Part shown: one piece after another, positions 55,736 through 64,000 of the stretch
How positions within the stretch are numbered: the stretch's first letter is position 1
How the letters are laid out: each line of letters begins with the position of its first letter
Source: an uncultured Candidatus Poseidoniales archaeon
Lineage (GTDB): Archaea > Thermoplasmatota > Poseidoniia > Poseidoniales > Poseidoniaceae
Assembly: GCA_905181715.1 (NCBI GenBank)
Contig: CAJIYT010000003.1
Location: 43,161 to 107,160, forward strand
DNA: 64,000 bases
Direction of reading: 5' to 3'
Translations under genes and position numbers: made by a program
Notes under the pieces: generated by a model
The model's input: only the letters and a program-made list of their open reading frames with translations
Database searches by the model: none
What the model was told of the DNA's origin: nothing

Positions 55736-58700
55736 TCAATCGTATAGATCGAGTAATTCTTGGTCAACAGATCCACCTGAAAAGCCACTTCCACCCATAT
55801 CTGACCATGCGTCGGCACCCGAACCTTCACCCGGACCACCAACTCCTTTGCTAACATAGCCGCCGCCAATATTGGAGAACTCAGAATCAGAAAGACCACC
55901 TTTCTTTGCCCTATTATCAAGCATCGTTGCTTTAGCGGTTAATTTCTTGGCTTTCTTTTGCTTGCGTTTGTAAACTCTCCAAACAACAAATGAAAGCATG
56001 ATTGCGGGGTATATCCATATTTGACTGATGATATAACCCCAGGTTACAGTCATGGTGAAGGTGATGGTATCACCTGTTTGTAGTGCTTTGGTTTGGTAGG
56101 TTATTACCTGCCTACCCTCGTCGTCCTCTTCAGCAATCCCCTTCCCACTTGCAGTACTGAAGCCAGCGAGAACTATTCCCTTTGGCATGGTAAAAGTCAG
56201 AACACCATCGAGATCTAGTTCTGCTTGCTCATAGATGGTCATATCGATTGGGTCTACAGCCTGTTGGAATTCAGGGGCAGCGACTCCAGATAATGAGACA
56301 TCGGCAAAGCCCATCATCAAACCACGACCCATACCCTGTGCAACATTACCCAGCATTTCCTGCAGTGGGTTAACCAACAGATTATCAGTAGTTATCGATA
56401 TCTTCGGGTCACCGCTTGTAATCCCAGTAATGCCATTGGCAATGCCAATTGTGAATGTTACTTTGGGAATAGAAATACCAAATGAAATCGGCTTTAAATC
56501 GCTGATTGAAGCACCAGGGGTGCCAATGGTTGCAGTAGTTGCTACACGGAATGATGAAAGATCAAACTCCGTAATCATACCATTACTTTCTGCCATCAAA
56601 TCCTTCGATGATTCGTGTAGCAAGGTGGTGATAGCTGGTCCTAGATCATCGGCGAATTTGGAAAAGCCTGCCGAGGAGACCTCTAGTACCAATTCATTAG
56701 AATCTCCAAGTGGTATCGTAGTGTTGAATTTCTCTTTGACATCGGGACCGCCGGCGATATCGAGGACTAATTTCAATAGATCAGCAGGTAAGACCTCGAG
56801 ATCCATCGTAGCGCTTTCCGTCGAAAGATTATCTCGAATCTCCTGAGGTACGACCACGCGGTAAATCGAAACCGAAGCGTCGAGTGAGAAAGTGATAGAA
56901 AGTGATTGAGTCCATTCATTGATGTCAAATGCTGCCAAATCAAAATTTAATTCACTGACAACACATGTCTTCTCCAAAGCTGTGCAGAGAACATCTGATT
57001 CGACTGGAGGATTAGCACAAACTCCATTATTAGAGCGACAGATAGGGTGATTCCAACTATACGAGCCAGCACCGCCTAATTTCAAAGACATGTCATCCAC
57101 TCCAGTAACCCTATCCACTAAAATGATAGTTGAACTTTCAGACTCAGATGCTATCCAAGTCGGTAAAACGATCTCAAAAGTGATATCGACTGAGGGCATG
57201 TCGCTCCCAGCCATCATGTCTGTTAGGAATCCCTCTCCGAGCAATGCATCGATGGTCAAACCGCCATTTAGTACTAATCGCAAATCATTTTCATCAATCG
57301 CTTCGACAAGTCCGGTAGGATCATCGGGAATCGCTTCTTTGATCATATTGAGTAATCTCATATCGAAGGTTTGATTTGATACCGAACGGAGATAGATTGG
57401 ATAAGCACTACTCATGGCATTTTGACCCGTTGTACAGAAATAAATCTTAGTTTGGTCTGGTAGAGTATTCATGTCTGGGCAATTGGTATGGGTATAATTC
57501 AAACCTCCAGCACTATATCCTGGTAAATCAGAACTTTCAACCCAAGACATCTCGCTCATCGAAATAGTGGTACCGGGCACTACAGCGCTAAGGCCTTCGC
57601 CGACCATACTCATATCGAATTGGCCTAGCAAATCATCAAGAGTCGGAATCAAACCATTGTGATATGCCATACGTATTCCATCTGAAGTAATCCATGGAAT
57701 CTCTGCCGCTGAATCATTATCGACGAGATTGACACCCCAACTATTCATCGTAGACTTATCGATATGTGAAAGCGTTGCTACTACCTCAAGAGTTGCTTCA
57801 GCCTCGTTCTCTAAATTGAGGCTTATCTTTACTTCCATACCCGGATCAGTGCTGTCGATTGAGACTCCTGGAGTGATCTGTGTCGCTTTGTGTCCCATGG
57901 TTAATTCAGCTGTTTGGTTCATGGTTTCCACACCATTTAGATTTGGAAGAGTCCAAAATCCTGTACTTACGTATTCGGAACGTTCTGTATGGAAATATTG
58001 TTGCTCTAATCCGCCTTTAGCATCAATCACATCTGTATAAGCAGGTGGAATTATTCTAAAGCTCGATTCAAAACCAGGATCTGCAAAAATCTCGAACTGA
58101 GTGTCGATTTCAGCACCCATCGCTACCATTCCTTGAAAAGCGCGTTCTAAGTCTTCTGCTGGAACTGAGCCCAAACTAAAGGTCGAAGAACCCAAATCTA
58201 TGGTCGCATCTGTGGAAAAGCAAATCGGCGGGTAAAAGATACCACCGGGTCGTGGGGGCAAGCCTTCAAACTCTGAATCTTGAGTTCTATCAGTTGTACA
58301 TTCAGTAGTTGATGATCCATCGAAAAAGGAATCGATATAACTGGTTGCCACTGAATCAACACTACCAAAACTAGTCAATAATTGGGCAACTGTACTGTTC
58401 ACAGACCCTATTAATTGATTTCTAACAGTATCTCCCCCTAGGTTTTCATCGAACAAATTTCGAATCATATCCGCTGGAGCTCCTGAATTATTATCCATAC
58501 CGATTGCTGGAGATTCAAGAGCGGCGACTAAAGTAGGATCATCATTCATACCGAGCGTCTCTCGATCGAATTCATGGATTGCCCAATTCATCTTCATCTT
58601 GATTGTCGAAGTGTCTTCCATTTCAAAGATAAATTCTGCCTTAACCCAATCTGGGTAATTTGGGGACAGATCGCCTGCACCTGAATTATAACCATCGCAC

Positions 58701-58873
58701 CTATCGCCAATGTTAGGTGTATCATAACAAACGATAAATCCATCTGTAGCATCATTGTGTATACCGTGCGATGTTGCTTCCGCCTCATTTACAAAAGGCA
58801 ATATCCCCTGTAACAGGAGGAGGATTGAGAAGATAATTACTGTTCTTGACTTCACGTCCACGTCCCCCTGCAT
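55736..58873 (-). CDS. Large surface protein, signal peptide, C-terminal TM and Gly-rich cytoplasmic tail
   Basis: KSRTVIIFSILLLLQGILPFVNEAEA signal; TM IWIYPAIMLSFVVWRVYKRKQKK; tail GGYVSKGVGGPGEGSGADAWSDMGGSGFSGGSVDQELLDLYD. Exact start uncertain. Confidence 0.75.
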   Translation of the reverse strand: MQGDVDVKSRTVIIFSILLLLQGILPFVNEAEATSHGIHNDATDGFIVCYDTPNIGDRCDGYNSGAGDLSPNYPDWVKAEFIFEMEDTSTIKMKMNWAIHEFDRETLGMNDDPTLVAALESPAIGMDNNSGAPADMIRNLFDENLGGDTVRNQLIGSVNSTVAQLLTSFGSVDSVATSYIDSFFDGSSTTECTTDRTQDSEFEGLPPRPGGIFYPPICFSTDATIDLGSSTFSLGSVPAEDLERAFQGMVAMGAEIDTQFEIFADPGFESSFRIIPPAYTDVIDAKGGLEQQYFHTERSEYVSTGFWTLPNLNGVETMNQTAELTMGHKATQITPGVSIDSTDPGMEVKISLNLENEAEATLEVVATLSHIDKSTMNSWGVNLVDNDSAAEIPWITSDGIRMAYHNGLIPTLDDLLGQFDMSMVGEGLSAVVPGTTISMSEMSWVESSDLPGYSAGGLNYTHTNCPDMNTLPDQTKIYFCTTGQNAMSSAYPIYLRSVSNQTFDMRLLNMIKEAIPDDPTGLVEAIDENDLRLVLNGGLTIDALLGEGFLTDMMAGSDMPSVDITFEIVLPTWIASESESSTIILVDRVTGVDDMSLKLGGAGSYSWNHPICRSNNGVCANPPVESDVLCTALEKTCVVSELNFDLAAFDINEWTQSLSITFSLDASVSIYRVVVPQEIRDNLSTESATMDLEVLPADLLKLVLDIAGGPDVKEKFNTTIPLGDSNELVLEVSSAGFSKFADDLGPAITTLLHESSKDLMAESNGMITEFDLSSFRVATTATIGTPGASISDLKPISFGISIPKVTFTIGIANGITGITSGDPKISITTDNLLVNPLQEMLGNVAQGMGRGLMMGFADVSLSGVAAPEFQQAVDPIDMTIYEQAELDLDGVLTFTMPKGIVLAGFSTASGKGIAEEDDEGRQVITYQTKALQTGDTITFTMTVTWGYIISQIWIYPAIMLSFVVWRVYKRKQKKAKKLTAKATMLDNRAKKGGLSDSEFSNIGGGYVSKGVGGPGEGSGADAWSDMGGSGFSGGSVDQELLDLYD

Positions 58874-58913
58874 GACTGGGACATTTATGACGCTTATTGG
58901 ATTTGGCCCCAAT

Positions 58914-59915
58914 ATGCCGAGTTCACCCTTCGTGTGGTCCTCGCGAAAACTGGCCTCTGTAATCTATACTGAACTCAAAGAAAGCGGTGATTTGAACTCT
59001 GATTTAGCGCCAAAAACCTTCGAATCCGGCATAGCCATCCCTACTTATACTGGAGAGAGAAATGAGGATTTTGCTACCAGCCCAAAGAAACCGGACCCAC
59101 GGCGAGATTTACGAATGGCGATACCTATTGGAGCCCTACCGCATAAATGGCAGAAAATCGGTGATCTAATTCTTTTCCCGAAGGGTTCATTCAGTGATCG
59201 AAATGATATCGATTGGCAAGCGGTTGCAACCGCTTTAAAGGTTGAAAGAATCGGTTTACAAGCAACTATCGCAGAAGATTCATCACGCAGGTCGAAAGCA
59301 ATTCTTCTCTATGGCGATGAAGGTGAGGTCAAACATTACGAAAACGGGGTGTGCTATGTTTTCGATCCTTTCCAGGTTATGTTCTCCTCAGGAAACATCA
59401 CTGAGCGAATAAGAATGGGTAAAGTTCAGGCGAAGGATGAGATTATTGTTGATGCTTATGCAGGTATAGGTTACTACACGTTACCATTTTTGACAATGGC
59501 TGGTGCTGCTCAAGTCCACGCCTGTGAAATGACTCCAGCAAGCATCGAAGGCTTGATAAGAGGATTATCTGCAAATTCAGTAGAGGCAAAATGCACGATT
59601 CATCAAGGAGATAATCAAACAACCATGCCAAAACTCAGAGATATTGCCGATAGGGTGATTCTGGGGTTGCTTCCATCCAGCGAAAAAACGTGGCCGCTGG
59701 CTAGTGATTGCCTAAAACCCGAAGGAGGGGTTATTCATGTCCACATGAATATCCATAACCATGAGTTGGAAACTTGGCCCGAGCAAACTAAAGAGTACTT
59801 TGCCGACTACTCAAAAAGGAACACCGAAATAATGCATTTAGAGATTGTCAAATCCTACTCTCCGGGAATATCGCATGTAGTTCTAGATTTGAAATTGGGA
59901 CCTCTCGTAAAGTAG
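58914..59915 (+). CDS. Trm5/TYW2-family tRNA methyltransferase-like protein
   Basis: DPFQVMFSSGNITERIRMGKV, IIVDAYAGIGYYTLPFLTMAGAAQVHACEMTPASIEGLIRGL; VILGLLPSSEKTWPLA. Confidence 0.83.
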   Translation: MPSSPFVWSSRKLASVIYTELKESGDLNSDLAPKTFESGIAIPTYTGERNEDFATSPKKPDPRRDLRMAIPIGALPHKWQKIGDLILFPKGSFSDRNDIDWQAVATALKVERIGLQATIAEDSSRRSKAILLYGDEGEVKHYENGVCYVFDPFQVMFSSGNITERIRMGKVQAKDEIIVDAYAGIGYYTLPFLTMAGAAQVHACEMTPASIEGLIRGLSANSVEAKCTIHQGDNQTTMPKLRDIADRVILGLLPSSEKTWPLASDCLKPEGGVIHVHMNIHNHELETWPEQTKEYFADYSKRNTEIMHLEIVKSYSPGISHVVLDLKLGPLVK

Positions 59916-59921
59916 CCATAA

Positions 59922-59948
59922 GACAAAACTTCCTGAAGAAGTTGTGTC
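59922..59948. terminator. Inverted repeat between convergent genes, candidate bidirectional terminator
   Basis: GACAAAACTTC-CTGAA-GAAGTTGTGTC: 11-bp stem with one mismatch. Confidence 0.4.
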
Positions 59949-59999
59949 CATCTGTAATGGCGCGAACTTTCGGCGATTACTTCAATCGATAATGATTCT

Positions 60000-60947
60000 T
60001 CATTTGATCAATTTAGCGGCTAATATTTCCTGTTCTAAGATTAGAGGCGGCTCTACTTTGGCCAAGAACATCAATAGGATAATCAGCAATAAGACAAGTA
60101 TTCCAACACCCATGCCTGCTTCTGATTGCATAACATTGACCAATGATTGTAACACCGATTCTTCAACCATTGGTGGTTCTTCTTCTTCGATAGGTGGCTC
60201 TTCGGGGTAAGCGATAATTCCTAACATCGAAACCTCGATGATTCGAGTTTCATAAACGGGTCTACCTGCTGAAGATGCTGGGTTTTGAATCGCACTCCCA
60301 CTCGGGTCATCCGAAGTAGGTGTCGAAGCGATTGCTCTCACGTGACTCATTCCATCTCGGACGATACCGTATACGGCATAATTACCGTCGAGACTGTGTG
60401 CTTCGGTTTCGTCGATAAACCATTGTGAATCAGCACTATCCTCCTCATTTCCTCGGGCCATACCGATGGCGCCATCGACATGAGATAGATTTTCATGAAT
60501 CTCAAGGGGAATTGTTTCTCCAGTTCCTCCACTACCACAGGTAAGCGTTGTCCCAGGATACGCTCCGACTGTCCTACAAGTCGGATCACCGCCTTGGGTG
60601 ACGAAATCGTCGATTACCCGATGGAAAAAAGTGTCATCATAAAGATCGATTTCAATGTGCTCAATCATATTCTCAACTGAAATCGGCGCCCACTGCTCAA
60701 ATAATTCAATAATTATCTCGCCTTCAACCCGCGATTGTCCGTGCCCTGGAACATAACTGACATTCATTTGTATGAGTGGGTTTCCTGATGTATGATTATT
60801 CATCGGATTATTATCTTCGAGAACCGGCCCATCTTCCCATGTGCTGGGATCTACTTCCATTGTACGCCAATCACCATCATCACCGCCTTGAGCCGCAGGT
60901 AAAGGCAGCAATATCAGAATACACAGCACCAACATTGCCCTGCGCAT
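60000..60947 (-). CDS. Secreted, C-terminally membrane-anchored cyclophilin-type PPIase
   Basis: Signal peptide; DDTFFHRVIDDFVTQGGDPTC, SQWFIDETEAHSLDGNYAVYGIV; TM GVGILVLLLIILLMFLA. Confidence 0.9.
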   Translation of the reverse strand: MRRAMLVLCILILLPLPAAQGGDDGDWRTMEVDPSTWEDGPVLEDNNPMNNHTSGNPLIQMNVSYVPGHGQSRVEGEIIIELFEQWAPISVENMIEHIEIDLYDDTFFHRVIDDFVTQGGDPTCRTVGAYPGTTLTCGSGGTGETIPLEIHENLSHVDGAIGMARGNEEDSADSQWFIDETEAHSLDGNYAVYGIVRDGMSHVRAIASTPTSDDPSGSAIQNPASSAGRPVYETRIIEVSMLGIIAYPEEPPIEEEEPPMVEESVLQSLVNVMQSEAGMGVGILVLLLIILLMFLAKVEPPLILEQEILAAKLIK

Positions 60948-61008
60948 GAAACACCCTGTAAATCGTCAGATTTCAACCCATCCTTGCAGTCATGATGAAA
61001 AGGCAACC

Positions 61009-61407
61009 ATGACAGGAATTTCTATGAGCGAAGATATTGTAGTGAATGACAATTTGTTAAAATATGCAAAATGGTCTGTCATGGGAGTAATTATTCTGAC
61101 CGTAGGCCAATCAGCAACAGGGCTGGGGCAAGTGACTACTTCGTTGTCATTAGGAGCATCACACACCTATGCCGCCCAGATCGGCCTACTGCTCTCAGTG
61201 GCCGTAGTTGTCCTTATTATCGCCAGCAAAACCCAAGATAAAAAAATCAAAGGGATGGCTTTTGGCCTAGCTACCATGTGGTTAATTCAATACGGATTAG
61301 GGGAGATGTTTACCGTCAGTGAATTAATGCCACTGATTCACGCACCTTTGGCTTTGATGGTCTTCGCCCATGGCCTAGCCTTGTTCAAATCCCTACCGAG
61401 TGTTTAG
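61009..61407 (+). CDS. Small membrane protein, unknown
   Basis: Start at MTGISMSEDI; four hydrophobic segments. Confidence 0.6.
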   Translation: MTGISMSEDIVVNDNLLKYAKWSVMGVIILTVGQSATGLGQVTTSLSLGASHTYAAQIGLLLSVAVVVLIIASKTQDKKIKGMAFGLATMWLIQYGLGEMFTVSELMPLIHAPLALMVFAHGLALFKSLPSV

Positions 61408-61450
61408 ACCAGATGAGACAAGCCTCATCAAGCAGCCATGCTTGGCACAG

Positions 61451-63298
61451 ATGATGCAAGAGGAGAGTTCTGCCGATACTTTCCGTGATGATAGTAAAAT
61501 CGCATTGCAGACATTACTGGTTTCGAGTTTGGTTTTGGCGGTTGTTTTTCTGATTTTAGGAATAAATTTCGGTGAAATGAGAAGTTATGAATTAGAGCAA
61601 GATTACGAATGGTGGGAAGTTCCAATCAATCAGAGAGATACTTTGAATCTTAATCTCAGTGGTAATCGTTCAGTACTCCCCGAAGTTGGTCCTTATGGAG
61701 TCCTAGATTATTCCACTAACTTTGTTGAAGTAGAACTACCATTATCCGAGCAGGATGCTGGGTATCCCAAACAGGCAGTAATGCATGTAGCATTGTGGTT
61801 GCCAGATGTACCTGAGGGAGTAAAGGTGCCAGTGATAATGACCATCCATCCCTATTACGACTTTGGCGGCGAAGGCGCACCAGGCATAGGTGCAGACTCT
61901 AATCCGAATACTATCCCTGATGGCGGAGTTGGTTTGTGGCTTTATGAGAATTTCATTTCACACGGCTATGCTCTAGCACAATCATCAACATTTGGCACTG
62001 GAGAATCAACTCATTGTCAAGATGTAAAAGGACTTGGAGAACAAACCGGCATTCAGGCCGTAGTCGACTGGTTAGGAGTGCAAGAATGGTCGAATGGTAA
62101 TGTAGGGCTCATGGGTAAATCATATGCTGGTACCACCAATTGGGAAGCGGCTCAACAACCAAGTGAACACCTGAAAACCATCGTGCCAATCTCTGGATCT
62201 ATCGGAGTGCAAGAGATGTTCTATCGTAATGGTTCATCCGAGGCTAGAGCCATGGGTTATGATGCAGCATATCAAGCGGCTACCAGTGATTTAGGAACCG
62301 ATGATATGCGTCTTTGTACGGACGATATGATTGGACCATTAAATCCCTTTAGCACATGGGGATGGGCCGAATTCGGTGGTGCAGAATGGAATGATTATTG
62401 GGAGGAGAGGAGGCATTTGCCAGATGTTCTTGAAAATTATCGCGGTAGTGTCTATCTCGTATGGGGATTACAGGATTGGAATGTAGACCCATATCATGCA
62501 TACCCGACCTACCAAGCATTGCGAGATGCGGGAATTAATGCAAGGGCTATTTCTGGTCAATGGGCACACAATTATCCTGACCAACCCATACAACACGGAA
62601 CTTTGGAAAGTGGCTATGGCGCAGAGGCATACCCGGAGATGTCACGTATGGATTGGGCGGTAGAACTCTACGGCTGGTTCCATTATTATCTCAAAGGAAT
62701 CGGCGATGAACCGGAACCATATGTGACTATTCAAACCAACCAGGGACAATGGCATCTTGAAGAAACTTGGCCGCCTTCTGATATGAGTTGGCAAATGATC
62801 ACATTAGACCAAGCCGAATCAGAAGGTAACGTTGTTAATGCCCAATCCAGTGCCTCATTTATCATTCCAGCTGCTTCAGAGGAATTGCATATCTCTGGAT
62901 TGCCAACCCTCCATCTATCGGTTCGGGCAAGAACCTGTAATGGTGGCCAAATATTCGCAACAATGTATGACGATACCGATAACTTACGTCTTGGTCATGC
63001 GACCATGGATTTGCGATACAGAGACGGTGGTTATGATGCTAAACCAGTCATACCCTTGCAGGCTTATACCATGTTAATGGAATTCAATCCAATGGACGTG
63101 GTTATCCCTGCAGGGCATAAGATTCGTATAGAACTGAGTGAAAGTGGCGAGGATTACCTTCCAAGTTCTTGTGCTGCTATAGGCCTGAATGTAATGATAG
63201 ATGATTCTTCAACTCTTGGACTACCTCTTATCGATAGACCTGCTAATCATGAGAGTTGGTTTGACCCATTACCATGGTGGGAAACAGAAGATTCGTGA
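61451..63298 (+). CDS. Membrane-anchored S15 / CocE-NonD-type peptidase (X-Pro dipeptidyl-peptidase-like)
   Basis: N-terminal TM LLVSSLVLAVVFLILGI; Ser nucleophile GLMGKSYAGTTNW; VWGLQDWNVDP; GQWAHNYPDQP; C-terminal jelly-roll-like domain. Confidence 0.88.
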   Translation: MMQEESSADTFRDDSKIALQTLLVSSLVLAVVFLILGINFGEMRSYELEQDYEWWEVPINQRDTLNLNLSGNRSVLPEVGPYGVLDYSTNFVEVELPLSEQDAGYPKQAVMHVALWLPDVPEGVKVPVIMTIHPYYDFGGEGAPGIGADSNPNTIPDGGVGLWLYENFISHGYALAQSSTFGTGESTHCQDVKGLGEQTGIQAVVDWLGVQEWSNGNVGLMGKSYAGTTNWEAAQQPSEHLKTIVPISGSIGVQEMFYRNGSSEARAMGYDAAYQAATSDLGTDDMRLCTDDMIGPLNPFSTWGWAEFGGAEWNDYWEERRHLPDVLENYRGSVYLVWGLQDWNVDPYHAYPTYQALRDAGINARAISGQWAHNYPDQPIQHGTLESGYGAEAYPEMSRMDWAVELYGWFHYYLKGIGDEPEPYVTIQTNQGQWHLEETWPPSDMSWQMITLDQAESEGNVVNAQSSASFIIPAASEELHISGLPTLHLSVRARTCNGGQIFATMYDDTDNLRLGHATMDLRYRDGGYDAKPVIPLQAYTMLMEFNPMDVVIPAGHKIRIELSESGEDYLPSSCAAIGLNVMIDDSSTLGLPLIDRPANHESWFDPLPWWETEDS

Positions 63299-63308
63299 GA
63301 GGATTTTG

Positions 63309-63668
63309 ATGAAGGTTCTCGCCTTTGAAGATTCGTTCGATATCGAAGCTTTACTAATCTCTGGTGGAGTCGATATAACAAAACTAGAACTGCATCAATT
63401 TAGAGAATCATCAGATCATCTAGCAAGAATTGCTGATTTTGAACCTGAAATACTCATGCTTGATCATTTCATGCCTCCATACACTGGATTACAAGTATTA
63501 CAAAATCTCGTTCAAGCAGTGGAAAAAGGTGCTAAAAGGCCACCTAAAATCATTGCAATAAGCAGCGCAAGTATGGCTAATGAACGAATGCGACAATGTG
63601 GAGCAGACCTTGTGATTCGCAAGGACCTTCTCGCAACTCTAGATCTCTGGCCCCGAATCAGCACCTGA
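63309..63668 (+). CDS. Single-domain (CheY-like) response regulator receiver
   Basis: FEDSFD acidic pair, ILMLDHFMPP phosphoacceptor Asp, IAISSAS, VIRKD Lys; start at internal ATG of the track ORF. Confidence 0.82.
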   Translation: MKVLAFEDSFDIEALLISGGVDITKLELHQFRESSDHLARIADFEPEILMLDHFMPPYTGLQVLQNLVQAVEKGAKRPPKIIAISSASMANERMRQCGADLVIRKDLLATLDLWPRIST

Positions 63669-63679
63669 TATTAGCGCGA

Positions 63680-64000
63680 TTATTTGCAGCAGTCGACAAC
63701 TATCGACATCGGACGTAGGGGTGAGGATACTCGCTCATCAAAATCTGGAGTTCGGCGAACTAAACATTTAGAATGATCGATTTTATTGAGTACTGGAGTT
63801 CCATCGGTATCGTAGTAATGCAAGAAATTGATGTCGGTAAACTCTGTACTTTCTAATAATGATCGAGTTGTTTCATACTTGGGGAACCAAACGTGGCCTC
63901 CGCCAACAACCTGTTTCTTTCTTTTGAGGTACTTTCCACCGCCTCCCCAATCGAAAATTATGTTTCCATCTTTGTCCTTTTTAGACCTTTCAAAGATGAA
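63680..64000 (-). CDS. Partial unknown protein (5' end beyond right edge)
   Basis: Manual minus-strand translation, open over 106 codons to the edge: FIFERSKKDKDGNIIFDWGGGGKYLKRKKQVVGGGHVWFPKYETTRSLLESTEFTDINFLHYYDTDGTPVLNKIDHSKCLVRRTPDFDERVSSPLRPMSIVVDCCK*. Not in the ORF track. Confidence 0.7.
   Translation of the reverse strand, partial: FIFERSKKDKDGNIIFDWGGGGKYLKRKKQVVGGGHVWFPKYETTRSLLESTEFTDINFLHYYDTDGTPVLNKIDHSKCLVRRTPDFDERVSSPLRPMSIVVDCCK

Noticed and set aside
56235-56846. 203-aa plus-strand ORF
   Set aside because: Antisense within the 1058-aa surface-protein gene; no recognisable motifs.

Overview
Gene-dense 64 kb segment, most likely from a streamlined planktonic euryarchaeote. 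A Poseidoniales / Marine Group II-like origin is my inference from gene content, not tested. Core-metabolism and information genes include aconitase (partial), KorAB, RNase PH, an NFACT/Rqc2-like protein, UvrC, a Trm5/TYW2-like methyltransferase, dihydroorotase, thiolase, thiamine pyrophosphokinase and two tRNAs (Gln-CTG, Phe-GAA). Two glycosyltransferase loci and several peptidases are also present. A large, mostly minus-strand block (about 25.9-51.3 kb) encodes cell-surface proteins. Its most striking locus is a 2063-aa membrane receptor-like protein with seven FG-GAP/Ca-loop motifs (integrin-alpha-like propeller), a thrombospondin-3-like Ca-binding stalk, one TM helix and a proline-rich cytoplasmic tail. 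It is followed co-directionally by a protein with paired EF-hands, a ~29-unit Glu-Pro repeat, long poly-Gln and a C-terminal zinc ribbon. Convergent genes repeatedly abut stop-to-stop with no spacer (TGATTA/TAATCA/TAATTA/TTAG). One junction is a perfect 14-nt palindrome that makes both proteins end in KRV. The only intergenic gap over 200 bp (17269-17628, next to tRNA-Phe) holds a protein-like reading frame broken by three TGA codons. No CRISPR array, rRNA or clear transposon was seen.
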